Of a DNA stretch of 13,218 nt, positions 1 to 6,431 are shown one piece after another. The stretch is from Candidatus Latescibacterota bacterium. Its GTDB lineage: Bacteria; Latescibacterota; UBA2968; GCA-2709665. Numbering within the stretch: position 1 is the stretch's first letter; the number at the start of each line of letters is the position of its first letter. The position numbers and the translations under genes were made by a program. The stretch spans positions 21,456 to 34,673 of the forward strand of contig JAAXHE010000121.1 of NCBI GenBank assembly GCA_012271065.1. Direction: 5' to 3'. The notes beneath the pieces are model-generated. The model saw only the letters and a program-made list of their open reading frames with translations, had not been told where the DNA came from and made no database searches.

Positions 1-33
1 CTCACCGGTAATTTTAAGACAGCTTCTTAGAGG

Positions 34-1074
34 TTGACCTCGACCTTGGCCAGAACCAGATCAAGATCCGCCAACGCGCACGACAGACTGACCGCACAGA
101 TCAAGAGTGGCGAATTCGCGCCGCTGTATCTGCTGCACGGGTCTGAGAACGTCAGTAAGGAAGAAAGCTTGAAAGCCCTTGTGGACGCCGCCGTCGACCC
201 CGCGTCAGGTGCGTTCAACCTGGATATCTTCCACGGCGAGGATATGGACGCGGCCGACGCAGTCGGCCGGGCAACCTCCTTTCCGATGATGGCGGCGCGG
301 CGGGTTGTCGTGGTCAAGCGCCTGGAACGCTTGCGTGACACCGAAGCGCGAATGCTCCTGCCCCTTATCGAAAATCCCGTTGAGACCACCGTTCTTGTAT
401 TCACCGCGGACAAACTGGACGGCCGCAAGAAGCTGTCCGTCGCATTGCGAAAGAACGCCGTTTCGGTGGAATTCAAACCACCTTTCGAAAATGAGCTCCC
501 ACAGTGGATTCGCAGACGGGCGGCTGCAATGAACAAGACGATCGAACCCGAAGCCGCGCACGTGCTTCACCTTGGCGTGGGGCCGAATCCGGGCGAACTG
601 GTCAGCGAACTCCAAAAACTGGCCATTTATACGAATGGACGCGATACCATCACGCGCGAAGACGTCGCCCATGTGGCCGGCGCTTCGCGAAAAGCGACGG
701 TGTTTGAACTCGCCGATGCAGTGGGGAAACGGAAAACCGGCGATGCACTGACCGTGCTGCATCACCTTCTGGACCGCGGCGACAGTCCGGTGGCAATCGT
801 CGCGATGCTCGTCCGGCACATCGGTATTCTCCGCAAGGCCCGGTGGCTCAGGAATCAGGATCTGCCACGGTCCGAACTGGCAGGAAAACTGAAGGTTCCT
901 CCATTCTTTGTCTCCAGATACCTCGACCAGGCGGCCCGTTTCGACGAACAAAACCTCTGGCACGCTTACGAAGCGCTCCTGAACGCGGACAATCGCCTGA
1001 AGTCCCGGTCGCGCGCCCCAGCCGCCACGCTCACACAACTCATCTGCCGCATGTGTTCCGGTCCGTCCGGCTGA
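34..1074 (+). CDS. holA: DNA polymerase III subunit delta
   Basis: The delta subunit is the clamp-loader 'wrench' that opens the beta sliding clamp during chromosome replication, working with delta-prime and tau/gamma. The 346-aa protein has the family's usual length. The N-terminal LYLLHGSE (about residues 31-38) matches the start of the AAA+-like domain I, which lacks a working Walker A in delta proteins. The middle carries the typical FELADAVGKRK stretch (about 225-235). The C-terminal collar helix region has the DNRLKSRSRAP pattern followed by a leucine-rich end. The start is uncertain: an in-frame TAG lies at 28-30, so translation begins at TTG 34 or TTG 46, and no well-spaced Shine-Dalgarno is visible. 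A terminator follows directly, so the gene ends its own transcript. The assignment is confident from whole-length pattern; only the start is weak. Confidence 0.87.
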   Translation: MTSTLARTRSRSANAHDRLTAQIKSGEFAPLYLLHGSENVSKEESLKALVDAAVDPASGAFNLDIFHGEDMDAADAVGRATSFPMMAARRVVVVKRLERLRDTEARMLLPLIENPVETTVLVFTADKLDGRKKLSVALRKNAVSVEFKPPFENELPQWIRRRAAAMNKTIEPEAAHVLHLGVGPNPGELVSELQKLAIYTNGRDTITREDVAHVAGASRKATVFELADAVGKRKTGDALTVLHHLLDRGDSPVAIVAMLVRHIGILRKARWLRNQDLPRSELAGKLKVPPFFVSRYLDQAARFDEQNLWHAYEALLNADNRLKSRSRAPAATLTQLICRMCSGPSG

Positions 1075-1096
1075 ATCCGTACCGGATCAAGCCTTG

Positions 1097-1119
1097 AAGC
1101 GGGCTTCCCCCGCTTTTCT
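1097..1119 (+). terminator. Intrinsic terminator of holA
   Basis: A perfect 7-bp stem (AAGCGGG 1097-1103 with CCCGCTT 1109-1115) has a 5-nt loop and runs into TTTTCT. It lies 23 bp after the holA stop codon and just before the trxA promoter, as expected for a Rho-independent terminator separating the two units. Confidence 0.75.
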
Positions 1120-1124
1120 GATTC

Positions 1125-1153
1125 TTGACACGATCTCGAAAACTTGGTAGATT
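1125..1153 (+). promoter_or_regulatory. Probable sigma-70 promoter of trxA
   Basis: A consensus -35 box TTGACA (1125-1130) is followed after exactly 17 bp by TAGATT (1148-1153, 4 of 6 matches to TATAAT). TG sits one base before the -10 box, giving an extended -10. Transcription would start near 1160, leaving a leader of about 120 nt before the trxA start. A second TTGACA (1153-1158) has no good -10 partner. Confidence 0.62.
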
Positions 1154-1205
1154 TGACAATTCGTGGAAAAGTCCGGACCCGCCGGATCGTTTTGGAGGAA
1201 CGTCG

Positions 1206-1310
1206 ATGAGACGGCCGACGTTTCAATGCAAAGACTCCAACGGTAAATTGAACCAATTAACGAAAGGTGGTGGGCGCGGTGGGAAAACCTATAACCATAA
1301 CCGACGATAG
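1206..1310 (+). CDS. Candidate leader ORF overlapping the trxA start
   Basis: This 34-codon reading frame starts at ATG 1206 with a near-ideal Shine-Dalgarno (GGAGGAA, 1194-1200; about 7 nt from GGAGG to ATG). It ends with TAG at 1308-1310, about 30 nt inside trxA in a different frame. The predicted peptide is very basic, rich in Arg, Lys, Gly and Asn, with a GGGRGGK run near its C-terminus where it crosses the trxA Shine-Dalgarno. No family is recognised. If translated, it would carry ribosomes over the trxA initiation site and could couple or compete with trxA translation. It could equally be a chance frame; the only positive evidence is the ribosome binding site and the position inside the transcript leader. 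Confidence 0.3.
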   Translation: MRRPTFQCKDSNGKLNQLTKGGGRGGKTYNHNRR

Positions 1311-1602
1311 CTTTCAGGCTGAAGTGGTCGATTCCTCCCTTCCGGTACTCGTGGATTTCTGGGCCGTGTGGTGCGGGCCCTGCCGCATGGTTGCGCCGAT
1401 TGTGGACGAACTCGCCGTCGAATACGAGGGCCGGGTCAAAGTTGGCAAAGTCGACGTGGACTCAGAGCAGAAAATCGCCGCCGACTACGGTATCCGCAGC
1501 ATACCGACGCTTCTCATATTCAAAAACGGCGAATTGGCCGACCAGGTTGTAGGCGCGGTACCGAAGAAACAGCTGGTTGAAAAACTCGAGGCCGTATTGT
1601 AA
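1279..1602 (+). CDS. trxA: Thioredoxin
   Basis: Small cytoplasmic dithiol protein that reduces disulfides in ribonucleotide reductase, peroxiredoxins and other targets and is recharged by thioredoxin reductase. With GTG 1279 as start, the protein is 107 aa. Its landmarks fall at exactly the E. coli TrxA numbers: Asp26, WCGPC active site with Cys32 and Cys35, Lys57 and cis-Pro76 in SIPT. The start at 1279 is chosen over the in-frame GTG 1267 because the strong Shine-Dalgarno AAGGTGGTG (1264-1272) lies 6 nt before it and overlaps the upstream GTG. The gene has its own promoter (1125-1153). A small frame with a good ribosome binding site overlaps its start. No trxB or other redox partner is adjacent. 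Confidence 0.96.
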   Translation: MGKPITITDDSFQAEVVDSSLPVLVDFWAVWCGPCRMVAPIVDELAVEYEGRVKVGKVDVDSEQKIAADYGIRSIPTLLIFKNGELADQVVGAVPKKQLVEKLEAVL

Positions 1603-1790
1603 GCAAGTAGCCCGGAGTCAATAGAACACCTGGTCGGGCACTACGTATCGTATTACCAAGCCCTGCTGGCCAGGAACCTCACCGGTTGCCTCGTCCGTTA
1701 ACGCCAGCCGAACGGACTCGAACTCGCTGACGCGCCGGTGTGGGCGGAATCAACGGCCGCGGTACGATCCATGACCGTCACATCGAATAC
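1603..1790. other. Gap between trxA and galU-like gene
   Basis: No supported gene lies in this stretch. The frame stays open in phase with trxA for 32 codons after its TAA (to a TAA at 1699-1701), but it has no start codon and I recognise no family. No clear promoter for the downstream galU-like gene was found. The stretch ends in the strong terminator at 1791-1824. Confidence 0.5.
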
Positions 1791-1824
1791 AGGGTGTGCC
1801 GCAGCAGGCACGCCCTGATTTTTG
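1791..1824 (+). terminator. Strong intrinsic terminator upstream of galU-like gene
   Basis: A 10-bp stem (AGGGTGTGCC 1791-1800 with GGCACGCCCT 1807-1816, one G-U pair) has a 6-nt loop and is followed by GATTTTTG. It would end the trxA transcript. It lies only 47 bp before the next start codon, so it either leaves little room for a galU promoter or acts as an attenuator. A TAAAAT -10-like box at 1846-1851 has only a weak -35 (TTGTGT, 1822-1827) and would start transcription about at the Shine-Dalgarno. Confidence 0.75.
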
Positions 1825-1870
1825 TGTTCCACCAGAAAGCTGTTTTAAAATTCCCAGGGAGTTCCGACTT

Positions 1871-2776
1871 ATGGAAATCGAGAAGGTCGTGATCCCGCTG
1901 GCCGGTATGGGCACCGGGCTCCTGCCAGCCACCAAATCGCAACCCAAGGAGATGCTTCCGGTTGCGTGTAAACCCGTGGTCCAATATGTCGTTGAAGAGA
2001 TGGTCGATCAGGGCCTAACGCGATTCCTGTTCATTACGGGGCGCGACAAACGGCCTGTCGAAGACCACTTCGATCGAGACCCGGAACTGTTGAATCGTCT
2101 TTCGGAAAGCGAAAACCGGGAACTGCTGGACGCGGTGGATTATGGACGTGAGTCAGCGAGGTTTTTCTTCACGCGTCAGCTTATCCCTCAGGGGCGGCAC
2201 ACGCCTCCCGGAATAGGTGACGCCATCGGCGGAGCCGAGGACTTTGCGGGAAACGACCCGTTCGTGGTGGCGCTCGGAGATACCATTGTCAAGTCCGGCA
2301 GCCACGCGGGCCTGATCCGGAGGATGATCAGGTCCCACTTCCAGCACGATTCCCGGTGTACCATCGCTGTTGTGGAGGTGGAACCTTCGGATGTGCCCAA
2401 TTACGGCATCGTCAAGCCCAGGGGCAGGGCCGGGACGGACTTCGAGATCGAGAGCATTGTGGAAAAGCCGTCCCCCGCCGACGCGCCCAGTCGCCTTGCA
2501 GTCGCCGCCCGATATGTGTTTCATCCCGAGATCTTCGACGCAATCCGGCACACACTGCCAGGCCCCAGCGGAAAACTGGAGTTGACGGACGCGATTGCCA
2601 CGCTGATCAAGATGGGTCGAAAGGTACGGTGCGTCCGCCTGAAAAAAGAGGAACTTCGTTACGGCATCGGCGACCCGGTATCCTACTACAAGGCCTTCAT
2701 CGACTTCGCCATTTCGGACCAGCGCCATGGCTATATCATCCGCCAGCATGTTCAGAAATTGCTGAGGGAATTCTGA
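1871..2776 (+). CDS. GalU-like UTP-sugar-1-phosphate uridylyltransferase
   Basis: Sugar-1-phosphate nucleotidyltransferase of the GalU type, expected to join a sugar-1-phosphate to UTP giving UDP-sugar and pyrophosphate in the cytoplasm. The 301-aa length is typical. The N-terminal block reads AGMGTG, then LPATKSQPKEMLPV (residues 11-31), followed by KPVVQYVVEEM. A metal-binding Asp is expected at D137 (LGDT). EKP with the conserved Lys lies at 198-200, and LTDAIATL is near the C-terminal third. Start ATG 1871 has Shine-Dalgarno AGGGAG (1856-1861). An upstream in-frame start at 1796 would lie inside the terminator hairpin and adds residues absent from the family. Oddity: the family's G-x-G-T-R signature has Gly (GGG codon) in place of Arg at residue 16. 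The GHMP kinase starts 2 bp after the stop, so the two are co-translated. The specificity may not be glucose, so I do not assign galU outright. Confidence 0.88.
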   Translation: MEIEKVVIPLAGMGTGLLPATKSQPKEMLPVACKPVVQYVVEEMVDQGLTRFLFITGRDKRPVEDHFDRDPELLNRLSESENRELLDAVDYGRESARFFFTRQLIPQGRHTPPGIGDAIGGAEDFAGNDPFVVALGDTIVKSGSHAGLIRRMIRSHFQHDSRCTIAVVEVEPSDVPNYGIVKPRGRAGTDFEIESIVEKPSPADAPSRLAVAARYVFHPEIFDAIRHTLPGPSGKLELTDAIATLIKMGRKVRCVRLKKEELRYGIGDPVSYYKAFIDFAISDQRHGYIIRQHVQKLLREF

Positions 2777-2778
2777 GC

Positions 2779-3837
2779 ATGCCGGAGGCATACATGTGTA
2801 CGGCGCCCGGCAGAGCGGGCATTATCGGCAATCCGACCGACATGTATGGCGGCAGTGTCATCTCCTGTTCCACGCGGGAACGCGCCGTCGTACTCATCGA
2901 ACCCGACGACGTTCTGAGCTTCGCGGTCGCGGGCCGGCGCCGTGTGATCGAGCCCGCCGACGAACTGAAGCCCGAAGGCGGATATTTCGACGTTGCGATG
3001 GCCGTCGTCGACTACCTCAAGCTGAAGAACGCGCTGTTTTCTCTGCGATGGGCGTGCGACGTCCCCTTCCGGGCGGGACTGTCAAGTTCCTCGGCCCTGA
3101 TCGTATCTATTCTCAATGCCGTTCTGGCCTACATGGGACGGTCGGTCCATATATACTACCGCGCGGAGATGGCACGCCACATCGAGTTGCACTACCTTGT
3201 ATTGTGCGGTTACCAAGACGCGTACATGTGTACGATCGGCGGGCTGAATTTTCTGGATTTCCGGGAAAAGCAGTTCTACCGGGCGCTGGCCGACGAACCC
3301 TACGCCACCGTCGAGCCCCTCGCGCCATTCATCAACGAATATCCCTTCGTCCTCGCCCACACGGGGATAAAACGCAACTCTGCACGCGTACACCAGCCGA
3401 TCCGGGAACGCTGGCTTGAAGGCGACCGGGAAGTCGTCCGCAGCTATTTGCGCATTGCGCACGTGGCGCGAATGGGAAAACGAGCCCTCCTGGAAGCAGA
3501 CTGGCGAACTCTGGGCGAACTGATGGTGGAGAATCACGAAATCCAGCGGGATCTTGGCGGCTCCGGCCCGGAGAACGAACGCCTCATTCAGGCGGCGTTG
3601 AATGCCGGGGCCCTGGGCGCCAAGCTGGCCGGCGCAGGAGCCGGCGGCACCATCATTGCGCTGGCGCCGGAACCGGAACCGGTCATCCGGGAACTGCAGC
3701 GCGCCGGCGCCAGCCGAATCCTTTCACCCAGGCCGGCGCCAGGGGTCACCATAACGCCGCTCAGGAACGACTCGGACAGGCGTACGGCGGAAGCGGAACT
3801 CCTCAAACGCTCGCGGCACGAGGATCTTGCAGACTGA
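2779..3837 (+). CDS. GHMP kinase, glucuronokinase-like sugar-1-kinase
   Basis: ATP-dependent small-molecule kinase of the GHMP superfamily, 352 aa. Motif 1 is APGRAGIIGNPTDMYGG (residues 9-25), the phosphate-binding loop is PFRAGLSSSSA (96-106), the probable catalytic Asp is D147 in GYQDAY, and the C-terminal glycine motif is AKLAGAGAGG (about 281-290). The GNPTD form of motif 1 and the GYQD...GGLNFLDF stretch resemble plant glucuronokinase (GNPSD, GLQD...GGL) more than galactokinase (GEHTD) or the heptose kinases. It probably phosphorylates a sugar or sugar acid at C1. Start ATG 2779 has GAGGGA (2764-2769) upstream; ATG 2794 is an alternative. It directly follows the nucleotidyltransferase, consistent with a two-step route from free sugar to UDP-sugar. 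The exact substrate is inference. Confidence 0.85.
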   Translation: MPEAYMCTAPGRAGIIGNPTDMYGGSVISCSTRERAVVLIEPDDVLSFAVAGRRRVIEPADELKPEGGYFDVAMAVVDYLKLKNALFSLRWACDVPFRAGLSSSSALIVSILNAVLAYMGRSVHIYYRAEMARHIELHYLVLCGYQDAYMCTIGGLNFLDFREKQFYRALADEPYATVEPLAPFINEYPFVLAHTGIKRNSARVHQPIRERWLEGDREVVRSYLRIAHVARMGKRALLEADWRTLGELMVENHEIQRDLGGSGPENERLIQAALNAGALGAKLAGAGAGGTIIALAPEPEPVIRELQRAGASRILSPRPAPGVTITPLRNDSDRRTAEAELLKRSRHEDLAD

Positions 3838-3889
3838 AAGGGCCGGCGCTGCACCCGGATCGAAACGAAAATTCACGGGTCCTATGCCC

Positions 3890-3918
3890 TTGCCGATGAA
3901 TCCAACTTTGTTTATCTT
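3890..3918 (+). promoter_or_regulatory. Possible promoter of nadA
   Basis: TTGCCG (3890-3895) and TATCTT (3913-3918) are separated by 17 bp, each matching 4 of 6 consensus bases. They lie in an AT-richer patch of the 126-bp gap before nadA. No NAD-related riboswitch or operator was recognised. Confidence 0.35.
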
Positions 3919-3963
3919 TATCGCTAACCTTTTCGCATTCCCGACGCCGCGGAGACTTTCTCA

Positions 3964-5013
3964 ATGGCAATCCTGGCGGATACGCTCCAGGAAACATACG
4001 AACACATGGAGCGCAAGCTCAGCGGTATCGTGCCGGAAATCGAGCTGCTTTATAAAGCCGAACTGGTCCACGAGATCAACCGTCTCAAGCGAGAGCGGGG
4101 CGCCATTATCCTGGGTCACAACTACATGGAACCGGCGCTCTTCCATACCGTGCCGGACGTGGTGGGCGATTCGCTCGAACTCAGCCGCAAGGCCGCTGAA
4201 ACCGATTGCGACCCGATCGTCTTCTGCGGCGTGAGATTCATGGCGGAAACCGCGAAAATCCTCAACCCGGACAAGACCGTACTCCTGCCTGCACGGATTG
4301 CGGGCTGTTCACTCGCGGCAAGTATTACCGCCGAAGACGTCCGCCGGCTGAGACAGGAATACCCCGGCGTCCCAATCGTCACGTACATCAACACCTATGC
4401 GGACGTCAAGGCGGAATGCGACGTCTGCTGTACGTCCAGCAACGCCGCGAGAGTCGTGGAGTCGCTCGGCAGCGATACCGTCATCTTTCTTCCGGACGAA
4501 TACCTCGCGGCCAACGTGGCCCAGGAAACCGGCAAACGAATCATCTTCCCCACGCGTGAAGAACCCGATCTGCCGCGCGAGAACCTCGAATACGAGATGA
4601 TCGGCTGGCATGGCCGGTGTGAAGTACACGAGAAATTCACGGTCGACGACGTTTCCAACGTGCGCGAGCAATTCCCGGGGGTGCTCGTTCTCGCCCATCC
4701 GGAGTGCAGTCCAGAAGTCGTGGACGCATCCGACTTCTCCAGCAGCACCTCGAAAATGAGCGCTTTTGTACAGGAGACCGACGCATCGAGTTATCTGCTG
4801 CTCACGGAATGCAGCATGGGCGACAATATCATGGCCGATAACCCAGAGAAGGAAATGGTACGGCTTTGCAGTATCCGCTGCCCGCATATGAACGAGATAA
4901 CACTGGAAGACACGCTGAACGCCCTTAAAAACAACGAGCAGATTATCGAAGTACCCGAAGATATCCGCGTCCGCGCCAGACGCGCGGTGGACAGGATGCT
5001 GGAAATCGGCTGA
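3964..5013 (+). CDS. nadA: Quinolinate synthase A
   Basis: NadA condenses iminoaspartate with dihydroxyacetone phosphate to give quinolinate in de novo NAD synthesis, using an oxygen-sensitive 4Fe-4S cluster. The 349-aa protein has the pseudo-three-fold layout. GHNYMEPALF (residues 51-60) and DSLELSR (69-75) lie in domain 1, and the cluster ligands are C115 (AGCSLA), C219 (WHGRCEVH) and C306 (SIRCPHMN). FMAETAKIL (92-100), YINTYADVKA (141-150), CCTSSNA (155-161) and HPECSPEV (245-252) are all typical. Start ATG 3964 has GGAG at 3951-3954. nadB and nadC are not beside it, so NAD synthesis genes are scattered in this genome. It is followed by a GC-rich hairpin that likely ends the transcript. 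Confidence 0.96.
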   Translation: MAILADTLQETYEHMERKLSGIVPEIELLYKAELVHEINRLKRERGAIILGHNYMEPALFHTVPDVVGDSLELSRKAAETDCDPIVFCGVRFMAETAKILNPDKTVLLPARIAGCSLAASITAEDVRRLRQEYPGVPIVTYINTYADVKAECDVCCTSSNAARVVESLGSDTVIFLPDEYLAANVAQETGKRIIFPTREEPDLPRENLEYEMIGWHGRCEVHEKFTVDDVSNVREQFPGVLVLAHPECSPEVVDASDFSSSTSKMSAFVQETDASSYLLLTECSMGDNIMADNPEKEMVRLCSIRCPHMNEITLEDTLNALKNNEQIIEVPEDIRVRARRAVDRMLEIG

Positions 5014-5035
5014 ATTCACGAACAGCCCAAGTCAC

Positions 5036-5067
5036 GGGGGCGGGGTTTCAAACCCGCCCTCCGTTTG
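5036..5067 (+). terminator. Probable terminator after nadA
   Basis: A G-rich arm (from 5036) pairs with AACCCGCCCTCC (5051-5062) around a short TTCAA loop, with one bulged G at 5042. The downstream tract GTTTGTAT is only modestly U-rich. It lies 22 bp after the nadA stop, and its descending arm ends 17 bp before the next start codon. Confidence 0.5.
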
Positions 5068-5079
5068 TATGGAGCTTCC

Positions 5080-6312
5080 ATGTCACTCGATATTTGGATG
5101 TTCATCGGCCTGATCGACGCCTTCGAAGAAGAAGGCGCCGACCGTATCCTGGACCGCCTGGAAGGGGTGGGCATCGACAAAATCGTGCTCGGCGACCTGA
5201 GATTCGGGTCGTCGCCGGCGTATCCGCCCACGCCTGAACTCTACAAAGAATGCGAGACCCGTCCGCCGGAAATGTCGCCCGATCATGTCTCCAGGTTCGA
5301 AACACTCCAACGGGCTGTTGAGCGGGCGAAAGACTGGGATTTCGGCGTGTATTTGCACGATTGGCTTCAATCCACCCCGGGGTGCATCAACGATCCGGAG
5401 AAACTCAGGTACGGACCCGCGCGGACGCGAGACGTCGTGCGGAGTTTCCCGGGGGTGGACGGATTCATCCTGGACGGACCCGAGTGGGGGTACGAAATCG
5501 CACTCGACCGTCGGAGCAAACTGTTCCGGTGTGACTGCGACTGCTGCCGTGCGCGAGCCGGAGAATGGGGGTACGATTTCGACGTCCTGTTGCAGGCGCG
5601 GACACGCCTGAAGGACCGTCTGAAGAACCTGGGGAACCTGCCGCCCGGACGCCGGGAACGCGGGCTGATCGACGGCCTCGATGCACTGATCTCGAATCCC
5701 GGTCTCTTCGACTGGATCCGTTTCAAGACCGACAGCATCGAGAATTACGTCGGCGCGTTTGCCGACACCGCCAGGTCGCTGGAGCCGGCGCGCAAGGTGG
5801 CGTGCGGTCCGCGCCTGCCCGCCTTCGCGCCGCTTACAGGCTACAATTTCGGACGCCTTGCGGAAATCGTCGACTTCCAGTGCCCGAAACTCTATTTCTG
5901 GCAGCACGGGATCGATGGGCTGAAGGGCACCCTGTACCGCTGGGCGCAAACCCTGTGCGCGTGGAACCCCGGCATGACCGAACCCGAAGCGCTCGACCGC
6001 GTGCGCGAGCTCTTCGCCCTGTGGGTTCCCGGCGTCAGATGCCTCGCCGACCTTGACGCTCCGTTGCCCCCTGAGTTCTTTGAACAGGTGGCCCTCAGCG
6101 AAATCACCAAGATGCGCGAGCGGCTTGGCGACGTCTCACGCATTCGACCCTGGATGGGTCTGCATCACGGTGGTGTCCGCATGGACAGCCGCGAACTCGA
6201 ACACCTGCTGAACACCGTCGTACAGGGCGGGCTGACCACCCTCATCTACTGGCATTACAGCGACATGACGGAGTCCGATTGGCAGGTAGTTCAGGACCTG
6301 TCCCGCACCTGA
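5080..6312 (+). CDS. Putative glycoside-hydrolase-like TIM-barrel protein, function unknown
   Basis: This 410-aa soluble protein has no evident signal peptide or membrane segment. Its pattern suggests an (alpha/beta)8 barrel of the uncharacterised glycoside-hydrolase-like type: a hydrophobic first strand (WMFIGLID), GFILDGPEWGYE (residues 128-139) with acidic residues at a strand end, a tight cysteine cluster CDCDCC (C151, C153, C155, C156), FQCPKLYFWQHG, then WMGLHHGG and LIYWHYSDM near the C-terminus. Acidic and aromatic residues at strand ends fit a carbohydrate-binding cleft. No catalytic pair can be named with certainty. ATG 5080 is preferred because GGAG (5071-5074) precedes it; the upstream in-frame TTG 5065 has no such site. 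It is flanked by hairpins, so it is probably transcribed alone. The fold is inference; the reaction is unknown. Confidence 0.65.
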   Translation: MSLDIWMFIGLIDAFEEEGADRILDRLEGVGIDKIVLGDLRFGSSPAYPPTPELYKECETRPPEMSPDHVSRFETLQRAVERAKDWDFGVYLHDWLQSTPGCINDPEKLRYGPARTRDVVRSFPGVDGFILDGPEWGYEIALDRRSKLFRCDCDCCRARAGEWGYDFDVLLQARTRLKDRLKNLGNLPPGRRERGLIDGLDALISNPGLFDWIRFKTDSIENYVGAFADTARSLEPARKVACGPRLPAFAPLTGYNFGRLAEIVDFQCPKLYFWQHGIDGLKGTLYRWAQTLCAWNPGMTEPEALDRVRELFALWVPGVRCLADLDAPLPPEFFEQVALSEITKMRERLGDVSRIRPWMGLHHGGVRMDSRELEHLLNTVVQGGLTTLIYWHYSDMTESDWQVVQDLSRT

Positions 6313-6357
6313 CCGTTCGCGGTGAGGCTTATCCTGGGTCTTTTTCTTCGCAATCAA

Positions 6358-6391
6358 GGGCCGCCGAATACGACAGACCGGCGGCCCGTTG
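6358..6391 (+). terminator. Hairpin, possible terminator before the ABC operon
   Basis: A perfect 9-bp stem (GGGCCGCCG 6358-6366 with CGGCGGCCC 6379-6387) encloses a 12-nt loop. Only GTTGT follows, so the U tract is weak. It lies 45 bp after the preceding stop codon and probably ends or slows that transcript. No convincing promoter was found between it and the ABC ATPase gene at 6432. Confidence 0.45.
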
Positions 6392-6431
6392 TCCATAAGA
6401 ACGTGCACCCGAAGGGGGCATCCACGATCAC

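Noticed and set aside
1..30. Possible last codons of an upstream gene ending at TAG 28-30
   Set aside because: Nine codons are too few to recognise any protein, and another frame is also open to a TGA at 35-37, so no choice can be supported.
205..1038. Minus-strand 277-codon frame opposite holA
   Set aside because: Shadow of holA in GC-rich DNA with no family motif. Similar antisense frames at 2153-2791, 4309-5019 and 5083-5949 were rejected for the same reason.
1603..1701. 32 codons open in frame after the trxA stop, suggesting readthrough or an extended thioredoxin
   Set aside because: trxA is already full length with a TAA stop; the extension has no start codon and no recognisable similarity. 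A run this long is compatible with chance at this base composition.
1700..1745. tRNA T-arm-like string GAGTTCGAGTCC on the minus strand
   Set aside because: The flanking bases do not form the T-stem, and no acceptor or anticodon arm could be folded around it.
1823..1851. Promoter for the galU-like gene (TTGTGT ... TAAAAT)
   Set aside because: The -35 is weak, spacing is 18 bp, and the start site would fall at the Shine-Dalgarno; kept only as a remark under the terminator.
3838..3963. Possible NAD-responsive riboswitch before nadA
   Set aside because: The leader is short and shows no conserved paired structure that I can match to the known nadA-type motif; only a possible promoter is supported.
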